A stretch of 64,000 nucleotides of DNA from an uncultured Christensenellaceae bacterium (lineage in GTDB: Bacteria > Bacillota > Clostridia > Christensenellales > Borkfalkiaceae): assembly GCA_910586945.1 (NCBI GenBank), contig CAJULO010000001.1:246338-310337 (forward strand), read 5' to 3'. The position numbers and the translations under genes are program-made. The notes beneath the pieces are model-generated. The model was given only the letters and a program-made list of their open reading frames with translations. It made no database searches and was not told the DNA's origin. Below, piece by piece: positions 17,970 to 27,052 of the stretch (positions are counted from its first letter, which is position 1; the number at the start of each line of letters is the position of its first letter).

Positions 17970-19136
17970 ATGGTTACAATGCAAAGTGCGGACAATGTTT
18001 TAAAAAGTTATTATTTAGATATTGTTAGTAAACAATTGAATACTGAAATCAATCCATTTTTTGCCTTAATCAAACATTCAACGGCAGATGTTTGGGGAAA
18101 AGAAATTCGTCGCGTGGCACAATTTGGTATAAATGGTGGTATCGGTGCGGGGACTGAAGATGGGGAGTTGCCTAATGCCGCTTCAAATAATTATAAAGAG
18201 TTTGTCACTACCTTAAAAAATTTATTTGGAACTTTAGAAATCAGTGATAAAGCAGTACGCGCTTCTGAAAATAACATAGGTAGTTTTGTAAATTTATTGA
18301 ATGCTGAAATGCAAGGATTGATTGATTCTTCTGTATTCAATTTTGGCAGAATGTTATTTGGAGATGGTAGTGGAAAACTTGCTAGTATTACGAATGTAGT
18401 AGACAATAAATGTACAGTAGATAATATACAAAATATTATTGAAGGTATGCTAATAGATATTTTAACTGTTGATGGGAATGTTGTGCAGGGGGCGACAGCG
18501 AGACGCGTTTTATCAGTGGATAGAGATAAAAAAGAAATCTTGCTTTCTGGTACGACTTTAAACAATGTAAATGTGGGAGATATTTTGTGTGTACAAGGTT
18601 CTTATGGATTAGAACTAACTGGTTTAGGTGCAATTTTTAAAGAAGATGGTACACTCTACGGAATAGATAGAGCAAATAATAGATGGATGCAACCATATAT
18701 CCAAAAGAATGTTGGAGATATTGATGAAAATACATTGCAAAAAGCGATGGACCGCTTAGAAGAGAGAGCAGGGAGTAGAGTAGATATTATATTATGTAGT
18801 TGGGGAGTAAAGAGAGCTTTACAAAATTATTTTTCAAAATATAAATGCATCACCGATGTTGTGACACTAGCTGGAGGATATAAATCTATTACATATAATG
18901 GAATTCCTATAGTAGCAGATAGATTCTGTCCAGAGGGTACATTATTCTTATTGAATAGTAAAGATTTCTGTTTACATCAGTTATGCGACTGGCGTTGGCT
19001 TGAAGGGGATGATGGTAAAATTTTAAAACAACTTAGCAATAAGCCAGTGTATACAGCGACTCTTGTAAAATATGCAGATTTAATTTGTACAAGACCAAGT
19101 GGACAAGCAATGCTTACAGGCATTACTGAAGAGTAA
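17970..19136 (+). CDS. Major capsid protein, HK97 fold
   Basis: 388 residues. The N-terminal arm includes NPFFALIKHSTADVWGKEIRR; then EISDKAVRASENNIGSFVNLL and MQGLIDSSVFNFGRMLFGDG, the spine-helix pattern of HK97-fold coats. The C-terminal part contains MDRLEERAGSRVDIILCSWGVKRALQ and YNGIPIVADRFCPEGTLFLLNS, the P-domain signature common to tailed-phage coats. A 55-residue insertion around 150-205 (LTVDGNVVQGATARRVLSVD...) could be an I-domain. Strong RBS AAAGGAG. Expected to be the most abundant product of the module. Confidence 0.85.
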   Translation: MVTMQSADNVLKSYYLDIVSKQLNTEINPFFALIKHSTADVWGKEIRRVAQFGINGGIGAGTEDGELPNAASNNYKEFVTTLKNLFGTLEISDKAVRASENNIGSFVNLLNAEMQGLIDSSVFNFGRMLFGDGSGKLASITNVVDNKCTVDNIQNIIEGMLIDILTVDGNVVQGATARRVLSVDRDKKEILLSGTTLNNVNVGDILCVQGSYGLELTGLGAIFKEDGTLYGIDRANNRWMQPYIQKNVGDIDENTLQKAMDRLEERAGSRVDIILCSWGVKRALQNYFSKYKCITDVVTLAGGYKSITYNGIPIVADRFCPEGTLFLLNSKDFCLHQLCDWRWLEGDDGKILKQLSNKPVYTATLVKYADLICTRPSGQAMLTGITEE

Positions 19137-19197
19137 ATTATATAAAGGTAGGGGTAAAGCAATTTGCATTGCCCCTTACTTATTGAAGGAGTGAGAT

Positions 19198-19749
19198 ATG
19201 TTAGTTCGTGAAATTTTAAAGCAGGCATGTATACTATGTGGTAAATTTGATATTGCAAAATATATTGCAGGGCAATCTTCAGAAAATTACCCACTTATGC
19301 TTGAAGAAGAGAAAATTTTACTACAGGCATTTTATACTGTTGAATGTGAATTAGCAATGGAATATCTACCAATCATAATAGAGGAGAAGATTGACTCAAA
19401 TGGTTTTATTGCTTTAGATATCTTGCAAGAAAGACCTCTAGCCATACAAAGTATTATGGATAGTAGAAATAGAAAATTACCATACACTTTAACTTGTGAA
19501 GGCATTCAAACAGGTATCGGAAGCTTAAAAATTAAATATAGTGTTTATCCAAAGGAAAAAACTTTAACAGAGAATATACAAATTCCCATGCAATATTCCA
19601 GAGTATTATTACTAGGTGTTGCTGCCGAATATGCAATGCTTTCTGGACAGTTTGCATTATTTAGTTTACTAGATAAAAAATATCGAGATGCTATAAGTTA
19701 TGCATGTCGTAGTAAGGGTGGCATTATAAAAATGCGGAGGTGGGTATGA
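19198..19749 (+). CDS. Head-completion (gp4-like) protein
   Basis: 183 residues. The N-terminal half is helical (LVREILKQACILCGKFDIA...YPLMLEEEKILLQAFYTVECELAMEYLPI), then beta-rich, with a late helix VLLLGVAAEYAMLSGQFALF. This order and length match P22 gp4-type adaptors that plug under the portal. ATG follows AAGGAG. The 60-base gap upstream contains an imperfect GC-rich hairpin (about 19,147-19,176) that could reduce read-through from the coat gene. It overlaps the next gene by 10 bases. Confidence 0.55.
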   Translation: MLVREILKQACILCGKFDIAKYIAGQSSENYPLMLEEEKILLQAFYTVECELAMEYLPIIIEEKIDSNGFIALDILQERPLAIQSIMDSRNRKLPYTLTCEGIQTGIGSLKIKYSVYPKEKTLTENIQIPMQYSRVLLLGVAAEYAMLSGQFALFSLLDKKYRDAISYACRSKGGIIKMRRWV

Positions 19750-21023
19750 GTACTGCTTTAAAAGCAACGGAGAAAAGTAAAGAATTTGTAATACCACTAC
19801 AAAATTTTGCTACTGCATTTGATGAAAACTATAAAACTTTTGGCGTTTATTATAATGGTACATCTCTTGTCGCAACAAGTGGATTTGAATTATTCACTTT
19901 AAAGTATGCACAAGATATAGAAAATAAAAAAATACAACAAGTATTTTATCAAAATGAATATTATCTGCTTATCTACCAAGATAAAACTGTATATCTTTAT
20001 CATAAAGATTGTGGATATACTGCACTTGGCTTTCAATTTGAAAAATTATATGCTATTGAGCTTCCAAAATACTTTCAAGGAATGTTACTTTCCGATGGAA
20101 AATCTAGCTATTTTTTTGCAGACAACGGAAATTTTTATACAATTGACATACCTGCTTTTTCTTGTGGATGCTATTTTTATGATAGACTGATTTTATTTCA
20201 TGGTACACAAATTTTATTTTCTACAATTGGCGATAGTATTGCATTTAAAGAGCATAGTGGTAGAATTGACTTAGTGGATAGGAAAGGAGATATTATTGCA
20301 TGTATTCCATATGGAGAGCAAATTTATTTATTTCGTGAAAAGGGGATAGATGTATTAAAGATATTAGGAGCAGAGGAAGATTTTGTAATACAAGGTGTAT
20401 TCGATACAGCATGCATTGCAAAAGGCAGTGTGTGTCTAGCAAATAATGGAAAAATATATTTTTACACACAAGAAGGATTATATAGTTTTTATAATAAAAA
20501 GATAGAAAAAATTTATATGAATTTAGAAGAGCATAGTATTTTTAGGAAAGAGATGAATGCGGTATGGTATCAAAATTGTTATTATTTGCAAGCAATATCT
20601 AAAGTGTGTGGACAAAGTTGTCTATATGCTGTTTATCCTGAAAATAAAAGTCTAGCAGTGATTGCACTAGATGTAGATACGATAAGTATAAGTTCTGAGC
20701 ATATTTTTGTCATTATGGATGGTCAAATTTTTACACGCGAAAAGTTGCATGTAGATAAAAGAACAAAAAGAAAAATTACTTTTCAAGTTAGCAATCCATT
20801 TGTAAATCTGGGAATTTTAAAAAGTATGAAGATAAATGCTTTACATGATAAATTAGTCACAATAAAAAGTAAATATGGTATACAAAAAAAATTTTTAACA
20901 AAAGAGCAACAAAATATGCTAGTAAATTTGCGTGGCAATTATTTTATCATTGAAATAGAGAGTGATACTATATTCCACTTAAATCAATTGCAAGTAAAAT
21001 TTACAGCTTTAAATGGAGTGTAA
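19740..21023 (+). CDS. Beta-propeller head-completion protein (P22 gp10-like)
   Basis: 427 residues. Repeated beta-blade pattern throughout: FGVYYNGTSLVATSG, FYQNEYYLLIYQDKTVYLYH, DGKSSYFFADNGNFYTIDIP, YDRLILFHGTQILFS, IPYGEQIYLFREKGIDVLK, LANNGKIYFYTQEGLYSFY. Size, position after the gp4-like gene and propeller repeats match gp10, which seals the packaged head and carries the tail needle. No enzymatic motif is visible. The assignment is by position and fold pattern, not by a diagnostic motif. Confidence 0.55.
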   Translation: MGMSTALKATEKSKEFVIPLQNFATAFDENYKTFGVYYNGTSLVATSGFELFTLKYAQDIENKKIQQVFYQNEYYLLIYQDKTVYLYHKDCGYTALGFQFEKLYAIELPKYFQGMLLSDGKSSYFFADNGNFYTIDIPAFSCGCYFYDRLILFHGTQILFSTIGDSIAFKEHSGRIDLVDRKGDIIACIPYGEQIYLFREKGIDVLKILGAEEDFVIQGVFDTACIAKGSVCLANNGKIYFYTQEGLYSFYNKKIEKIYMNLEEHSIFRKEMNAVWYQNCYYLQAISKVCGQSCLYAVYPENKSLAVIALDVDTISISSEHIFVIMDGQIFTREKLHVDKRTKRKITFQVSNPFVNLGILKSMKINALHDKLVTIKSKYGIQKKFLTKEQQNMLVNLRGNYFIIEIESDTIFHLNQLQVKFTALNGV

Positions 21024-21024
21024 A

Positions 21025-21507
21025 ATGTCTATACAAGAGAAAATTGAAAACTTAAAAAATGAAGCAAAAATAGATATTGCCAATTATGCAAAACTTTTGA
21101 AAAAAGAACAGTTAAAAAAAATACAATTATATAGTAAAAAGAGAATATACCGTTCATCTATTTTATGTAATAAATTACTAGAGATAGAACAAGCATATCA
21201 AATACAAGTTGAAAAGCGTAAAGAAAAGTTAAAACAAGATATTCAGAAACTACAGCAAAGTGAGAATCTGCCAGAAGATGATGTAAATATACCGGACTTG
21301 CCTTTTCCAGATAACTATATTCCACCATATCCAGTTGATATGACACTTTCTTTGCAAGAACGGTACTATGCATTATGTGAACATTATAAAAGCTATCCTA
21401 CAAAAGAGGCAGCACTTGCTGAAATTGATAATGATATATTCATACAAGAATATTTAGGATTTTATTATACATATTTACGGCAATATGTTATTGTTAAATT
21501 ACCATAA
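21025..21507 (+). CDS. Coiled-coil protein ending the head-only module
   Basis: 160 residues from ATG 21025, which follows GGAG at the end of the preceding gene. Residues 1-85 are a basic coiled coil (KIENLKNEAKIDIANYAKLL...KREKLKQDIQKLQQ-type heptads). A Pro-rich hinge (LPFPDNYIPPYPVDM) and a helical C-terminal domain (QERYYALCEHYKSYPTKEAAL) follow. It sits where P22 has the trimeric tail needle, but the protein is shorter and I see no receptor-binding domain. It is the last gene before a bidirectional terminator; no tail gene follows. Confidence 0.5.
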   Translation: MSIQEKIENLKNEAKIDIANYAKLLKKEQLKKIQLYSKKRIYRSSILCNKLLEIEQAYQIQVEKRKEKLKQDIQKLQQSENLPEDDVNIPDLPFPDNYIPPYPVDMTLSLQERYYALCEHYKSYPTKEAALAEIDNDIFIQEYLGFYYTYLRQYVIVKLP

Positions 21508-21511
21508 GAGA

Positions 21512-21541
21512 AAAAAGGATACACTAAGGTGTATCCTTTTT
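21512..21541. terminator. Bidirectional terminator
   Basis: A 13-bp stem AAAAAGGATACAC with complement, TAAG loop, A run on one side and T run on the other. It separates the head module from the convergent PadR-fusion gene. Confidence 0.88.
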
Positions 21542-23416
21542 GTTATTTTGTTTAAAAGACACTATACAACAATATAAAATGCTAAATAGTGGGAGATTAA
21601 AAGTTAAAAGATTAAAAGATATGCTATAAAACCAAAAATCAATTTCAACTGTATTTTGAAATGTTTTTGTTAAAAGATATAAGGAGATAATACTAATTAC
21701 CAATGCAATAAAATAGAATAGTAAAAAATACCACATATATTTTTTTTGTCCGATAGACACTAATGCATCGTAACTATTTTTTCTTGTAGCAAAAATAGTT
21801 GAAAGTATATAGGCAATTGTATATAAAATTGCAACAGATAGAGCAAACTGATAACTAATATTATATTTTCTACCTATAAAAAAGATAGTAAGTGCCTCAA
21901 TGAGAGCAATGACAAAAATGATATTGGATAGGATAATAAAAAGTTTACAATAAGATGTATTGACAAACCAATTTTTAATAATTTTCTTCCTATTAGAAGA
22001 GGATTTTTTATTTTTATTGCTAGAATTTTCTTCTAAGAGATTGTAAATAAGGTCAGTGTCTTGTATGTTGTTTGTATCATTTGGATTTATTTTATCTTGC
22101 AAATTTGTATATAATAAATTTGCTGTAGCAACATCACTATACTTATCCTGTACTTCAATAAAAACTTCATCTTTATTCATAGTGGTATTTTGCTGTAGAA
22201 TATCAATAGGGAGTTGTTGTAATACATTTTCTTGTATTTGCTCAAGATTTGGAGATTCCTGTGCATAAGTATTGTCATCCGTAAGACTACTTGCCCAAAT
22301 TGTATCAGATGTATAAGGAATTTCATCAAAGTTAGAAGTGGAGTAATAATCAAGTTCAATACCTTTATTGGTATAAAAAGATTTTGTTTGTATTGCTGCA
22401 AAAGCTGGATTCTCGTTTTTAAGTAAAGTATAGATATAATGTGTTTGTAACGCATCATAGTCACCAATCAGTTTGAGATAATTTTCATGCATTTTTTTTG
22501 TACGTTCTTTATCCATTTCTTCAATTTCTTCAAATTGAATTTCTGAAGGATTAGTAACATTTTTAATAACATTTACAAGATTTTCAGCTTCATCATCTAT
22601 AACATTCTCTATCTTTTCTAGCGTGTCATGTTGCTGTGCAGAGGAAGAAGAAGTAGTAGTAGCGATATTTTCAAGAATAGAATAAATCGCTTGTTCTTCT
22701 AAGTTTTGCTGTTCAACTTCTTCAATAGCATGCTGGATATTTTCATTTTGTGTCTGCTCAACGACTTCCTGAATAGTATTTAAATTTGTTTTTAAAGGTA
22801 CCGTATTTGTATTATTTTCAATGGTGGTACATGCAAATGTAGCCGTCGCCAAGTGATTGTTATCAATTTTAGTTTCGACAGTATTGTTTACAAGTTGGTT
22901 ATCAGATGTGAAAGAATGTTCTACAGCCGTAGAATTTTCAATTTGGTTGGTATGTATAGATGTAGAAAGTTTGGAATCATCTTCAATTTTTGCTTGTTTT
23001 GGTATACGTTTTTTTAATGCAGAAAAATCTATATTGGAGGGAGGGGTATTTTTATCAAAGTCAAAAATTTTATCAGATACCAAATTGTCAATAATTGTTC
23101 TTGAGTATTCCCATTCTGCACGATTTTGTTGTACAAAGTCTCGACCTTTATCAGTAATTTGAAAGTATTTGCGACGTCCACCGTTAGACATTCCAGTTCC
23201 CCAGTAGGAAGTAACAAAATTCAATTGTTCTAAGCGTTTTAAAGCGCTATATAGTGTAGGTTGCTTTAAGGAATATTGGCCATTTGATTTTAATTCAATT
23301 TGCTGAATAATTTCATAGCCATATCTATCATTTTCATACAGAATATTTAAAATAATAGTATTAATATGTCCACGAATTAAATCACTGCTAATAGTATTGC
23401 TATTTTCTAAATCCAT
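21524..23416 (-). CDS. PadR-family regulator fused to a four-helix membrane domain
   Basis: 630 residues from ATG 23416, 8 bases after AGGTGG (a GTG at 23428 is the alternative). Residues 1-110 are a PadR winged helix: HINTIILNILYENDRYGYEI, the LKQPTLYSALKRLEQL recognition segment, and NGGRRKYFQITDKG. About 320 residues of acidic, Asn/Thr/Gln-rich linker follow, then a basic KNKKSSSNRKK stop-transfer patch and four membrane helices (about 470-615). PadR proteins are normally 100-180 residues and soluble. The design implies a DNA-binding domain tethered to the membrane. The signal and target are unknown. Confidence 0.75.
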   Translation of the reverse strand: MDLENSNTISSDLIRGHINTIILNILYENDRYGYEIIQQIELKSNGQYSLKQPTLYSALKRLEQLNFVTSYWGTGMSNGGRRKYFQITDKGRDFVQQNRAEWEYSRTIIDNLVSDKIFDFDKNTPPSNIDFSALKKRIPKQAKIEDDSKLSTSIHTNQIENSTAVEHSFTSDNQLVNNTVETKIDNNHLATATFACTTIENNTNTVPLKTNLNTIQEVVEQTQNENIQHAIEEVEQQNLEEQAIYSILENIATTTSSSSAQQHDTLEKIENVIDDEAENLVNVIKNVTNPSEIQFEEIEEMDKERTKKMHENYLKLIGDYDALQTHYIYTLLKNENPAFAAIQTKSFYTNKGIELDYYSTSNFDEIPYTSDTIWASSLTDDNTYAQESPNLEQIQENVLQQLPIDILQQNTTMNKDEVFIEVQDKYSDVATANLLYTNLQDKINPNDTNNIQDTDLIYNLLEENSSNKNKKSSSNRKKIIKNWFVNTSYCKLFIILSNIIFVIALIEALTIFFIGRKYNISYQFALSVAILYTIAYILSTIFATRKNSYDALVSIGQKKYMWYFLLFYFIALVISIISLYLLTKTFQNTVEIDFWFYSISFNLLTFNLPLFSILYCCIVSFKQNNKKDTP

Positions 23417-23429
23417 AATAATAACCACC

Positions 23430-24098
23430 TATTTACATATATACATAAGTATAATGAAATAATTCTTTTTGTCAATAATTTTAGTACTATATCTAACATA
23501 TTGAATAGAAAAATACAATTAAATCAACAAATAACGAGATGCTTAATATAGAAGAGTTAGAGACTATATCTATACGACAAAAATAAGATGTAGAGATACA
23601 TCACAAATATGAAGTTGGAAATACAGCATGTGCCTATGAAAAACGCAGCAATAGAGTTATAACAACAAAGAATACAAATACAGATAATAAGCAAAAGCTA
23701 ATAGAGTAAAAAGAGGAAAAACGACAAGAAGCAAATAGGAAAGCAAGTAAAAAGAAAAACTTGCAAAAAAATAGCAAACTTTTAATCAGTAATTTTACAT
23801 ATTAAGGATAAATATATGGAGTGTCAATTTAATAATTTGACAGATAAAAATATTCATATGAAAGGTAATTCTGATAAAGCAGGATATAAGTTTAAGCAAG
23901 CAAAGTAAACTTGCTATTATTATATGAAAATTGAAAAAAGTCAACAACTTTTAAGGAAAAGGAGTAAAAAATTGACAAAAGTAATTGTATTTAGCGAGCA
24001 AGTGACAAAGAAAAGGGCAAGAGAGATAGTAGGTGGAGCTACAGCTAGAAGAATAAAGATGTATTGAAGAGCAATTTGTATAGGCATATTAATAATAA
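23430..24098. other. Region without an intact gene; phage-like debris
   Basis: AT-rich DNA with interrupted reading frames. About 23,539-23,790 (+) reads through three stops as a charged Lys/Glu-rich remnant containing CAYEKRSNRVITTKNTNT. About 23,970-24,066 gives KVIVFSEQVTKKRAREIVGG. No family recognised. It may be the eroded left end of the siphovirus region. Confidence 0.4.
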
Positions 24099-24392
24099 AA
24101 AGATAAGTTTTATAAAGAAGTAATAATATGGTATTTGACATCAGTACTTAGAGGGGAGCAACAGAGCGAAGTTGTCGTGATAGAGGGAATAGGCGAGGGT
24201 TGCTCAGAAGCAAGAACAATGAAAAAGAAGCCAGACGAAAAAGAGCGGTTAAAGGCGGCGGAGTTACTTGGTAAACGGCACGGCTTGTTTGTTGATAAAA
24301 AAGAGGTAGAGCTTGGCGGGGCTGTTGTCTATATGATTGACGACTTAGAAGACGACGCTAAAAAGGATACAAATAATGGCAACAGTAGTTAG
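24099..24392 (+). pseudogene. Terminase small subunit, 5'-truncated
   Basis: The open frame starts after a stop, with no start codon or ribosome site at a sensible place. It reads EVIIWYLTSVLRGEQQSEVV...GIGEGCSEARTM...EKERLKAAELLGKRHGLF, the C-terminal part of phage small terminase subunits that recognise pac/cos DNA. The N-terminal DNA-binding region is missing or scrambled upstream. It overlaps the large-subunit start by 17 bases. Confidence 0.7.
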
Positions 24393-25620
24393 AGTGCGTT
24401 TAAGTGAAGTAGTAGGTAAAGGGTATGCTGCGTTTTACCTCTCAAAAAAGCGGTATAGAGTTGTAAAAGGTAGTCGTGCTAGTAAAAAGTCGACGACCGC
24501 TGCAATCTCTATGATTGATAATATTATGCGTTATCCACTTTCAAATGGTATTTGTGTTCGTAAGGTGTATAGAACTTTAAAAGATAGCTGCTTTGCTCAA
24601 TTAAAATGGGCAATAAGACGGTTAAAGGTGGAGCATTTATGGCAAGCAAAAGAAAGTCCGCTAGAACTAACATATAGACCCACAGGGCAAAAGATACTCT
24701 TTAGAGGAATAGATGACCCTTTAAAAATTACATCAATAACAGTAGATATTGGATATTTGACTTTTTGCTGAATAGAAGAAGCGTACGAAATCATGGACGA
24801 AAGGCACTTTAATATGCTCAATGAAAGCTTGCGCGGACTTTTACCAGAGAACCTATTTATACAGTTCACAATTACTTTCAACCCTTGGAGCGATAGACAC
24901 TGGTTGAAAGCTAGATTTTTTGATAGGCAAGACGAGGATACCTTTGTAATAACAACAAACTATCTCTGCAACGAGTTTTTAAGTGAGGCAGACCACAAAG
25001 TATTTGACGAAATGCAACGACATAACCCTAGACGCTACCTTGTAGCAGGGCTTGGAAACTGGGGTGTGGTGGAGAATTTAGTTTATGAAAATTGGCGAGA
25101 AGAGCTATTTGATATACAGTCGCCAGAGTTTATACAAAGCCACCCCAATTTGAAAGGAGCTTGCGGACTAGACTTTGGTTATACCAATGACCCAACAGCT
25201 GCATGCATTGCCTTTTTTGACACGGACAGCAAGCAGATATTTATCTATGACGAACTCTACCAAAAGGGACTATCTAACAAGCGGATATTTGAAGAACTGC
25301 AAAAAATGGGATATGGCAAGGAAATGTTTAGAGCAGATAGTGCAGAACCAAAAAGCATTGACGAATTAAAGGGACTAGGTATGCGTGTAGAGGCGGCGGA
25401 TAAGGGTGCAATCATGCATGGCGTGCAGTGGATACAAGACCATGAAATTATAGTGCATCCTCGCTGTGTAAACTTTATTACTGAAATCAGCCAATATACA
25501 TGGGCAAAAGATAAATTCGGTGCGACAATCAATAAGCCAGTGGATAGCGACAATCACTTAATGGACGCAATGCGGTATGGCTTAGAAAGAAATATGAAAA
25601 AGAACAGGTGGATATATTAA
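24376..25620 (+). pseudogene. Terminase large subunit, broken by an in-frame TGA
   Basis: The two halves (24,376-24,771 and onward to 25,620) are in the same frame, separated by one TGA at 24,769. Upstream: KGSRASKKSTTAAI (Walker A-like, GSRASKKST). Immediately after the stop: IEEAYEIMDERHFNML, where relatives have Trp before the IEEAYEI segment, so TGG became TGA. The nuclease domain GLDFGYTNDPTAACIAFF and SAEPKSIDELK are intact. An ATG at 24,793 could express the nuclease half alone, without ATPase. Packaging by this phage is probably lost. Confidence 0.85.
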
Positions 25621-25621
25621 A

Positions 25622-27052
25622 ATGCTAGATGCAAAAATAATTCAAAAACTTATAGAGAATGATGCAACAAGCGATAAAAAGAAATTTGCAAAAGTGGGAC
25701 AGAGCTACTATGACGGCGACCATGATATAAAAGACTATAAGTTGTATTACTACAATAGCGACGGTAAAGTTGTAGAAGATAGAGCACGAAGTAATATAAA
25801 GCTAGAACATCCATTTTTTACAGAGCTAGTCGACCAATGTGTGCAGTATTTACTGAGTGGTAAAAGTAGCATTGTTAGAGCAGATGACCAAAACTTGCAG
25901 AAAGAATTAGATAGCTATTTTAATGACACTTTTAAGGCAGAGCTTGAAAAGGTATTGACGGATACTTGCGTCAATGGTTTTGGATATATGTACTGTTATA
26001 AAAACGCAGAGGATAGATTGGCATTTGAAAGGGCGGCGGCAATGGGTGTTGTCGAAGTTCGAGTAAATGAAACAAGTGTAAAAGCGGACTGTATTCTTTA
26101 CTGGTACATAGACGGAATAGCAAATAACAATCAACAAATTAAACGCATACAGGTATGGGATAGAGAACAAACCTACTACTATGTGCAGATAGGAAATGGG
26201 GCGATTGAGCTTGATACAAGTATGCCATTCAATCCAAGACCGCATGTTGTCTATCAAAAGGGTGGGCAATATTATCAAGAGAGTTTAGGCTTTATACCGT
26301 TTTTTAAGTTAGCTGCAAATGAAAAGCAATTCTCGCACTTAAAACCAATAAAGAGCCTTATTGACGATTATGATATAACAGACAGTGGCTGGGCAAATAA
26401 CTTGCAAGATATGAGCGAAGCAGTATTTGTTGTCAAAGGGTATGAGGGTGATAATATTGAAGAACTTATAACAAATATCAAGACAAAAAAGGCAATAGGT
26501 GTAGACGAAACTGGAGATATTGATATAAAGACTTTTGCAATACCAGTTGAAGCTAGAAGAGAACGACTGTTGCAACTAAAACAAGATATATACCGTTTTG
26601 ATATGGGGTTTGATGCAACGCAGCTAGGGGACGGGAATATTACTAATGTTGTTATCAAGTCTAGATATGCATTACTAGACTTAAAGTGTAACAAGCTAGA
26701 GAGCCGTTTAAGAGCTTTTTTACAACCGATAGTAGAAATAGTCATTGACGAAATAAATATGCGTCTACGGGCAAATTATAAAGCCACAGACGCATATTTG
26801 GTATTTGATAGAGAGATATTGACGAATGCAAGTGATAATGCTGTAATAGATTTGACAAAAGCACAGACGGAACAGACGAGAATTACAACGCTATTAAACA
26901 TGGGGCAAATACTTGGCGACGAGCAAATACTGCAATCAGTTTGTGAGATATTAGAGCTAGACATTGAAAAGGTAAAAGAGCTAAGGGGTGAAAGTATAGC
27001 GAGTAGCGTAAACTTATTAGGGGAAGAGGATGACGACGAAACTAACGCATAG
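25622..27052 (+). CDS. Portal protein, SPP1 gp6-like
   Basis: 476 residues, fully open. It contains the SPP1-type order: an N-terminal YYDGDHDIKDYKLYYYN region, NIKLEHPFFTELVDQCVQYLLSG, FGYMYCYKNAEDRLAFE, the clip and stem region, FIPFFKLAANEKQFSHLKPIKSLIDDYD, and the C-terminal VFDREILTNASDNAVIDL with an acidic end. Forms the DNA gate of the siphovirus head. It starts one base after the terminase stop and overlaps the MuF gene by 23 bases. Confidence 0.85.
   Translation: MLDAKIIQKLIENDATSDKKKFAKVGQSYYDGDHDIKDYKLYYYNSDGKVVEDRARSNIKLEHPFFTELVDQCVQYLLSGKSSIVRADDQNLQKELDSYFNDTFKAELEKVLTDTCVNGFGYMYCYKNAEDRLAFERAAAMGVVEVRVNETSVKADCILYWYIDGIANNNQQIKRIQVWDREQTYYYVQIGNGAIELDTSMPFNPRPHVVYQKGGQYYQESLGFIPFFKLAANEKQFSHLKPIKSLIDDYDITDSGWANNLQDMSEAVFVVKGYEGDNIEELITNIKTKKAIGVDETGDIDIKTFAIPVEARRERLLQLKQDIYRFDMGFDATQLGDGNITNVVIKSRYALLDLKCNKLESRLRAFLQPIVEIVIDEINMRLRANYKATDAYLVFDREILTNASDNAVIDLTKAQTEQTRITTLLNMGQILGDEQILQSVCEILELDIEKVKELRGESIASSVNLLGEEDDDETNA

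Noticed and set aside
22857..23162. Plus-strand open frame inside the PadR-fusion gene
   Set aside because: Opposite-strand shadow of the low-complexity linker; no start site or domain.
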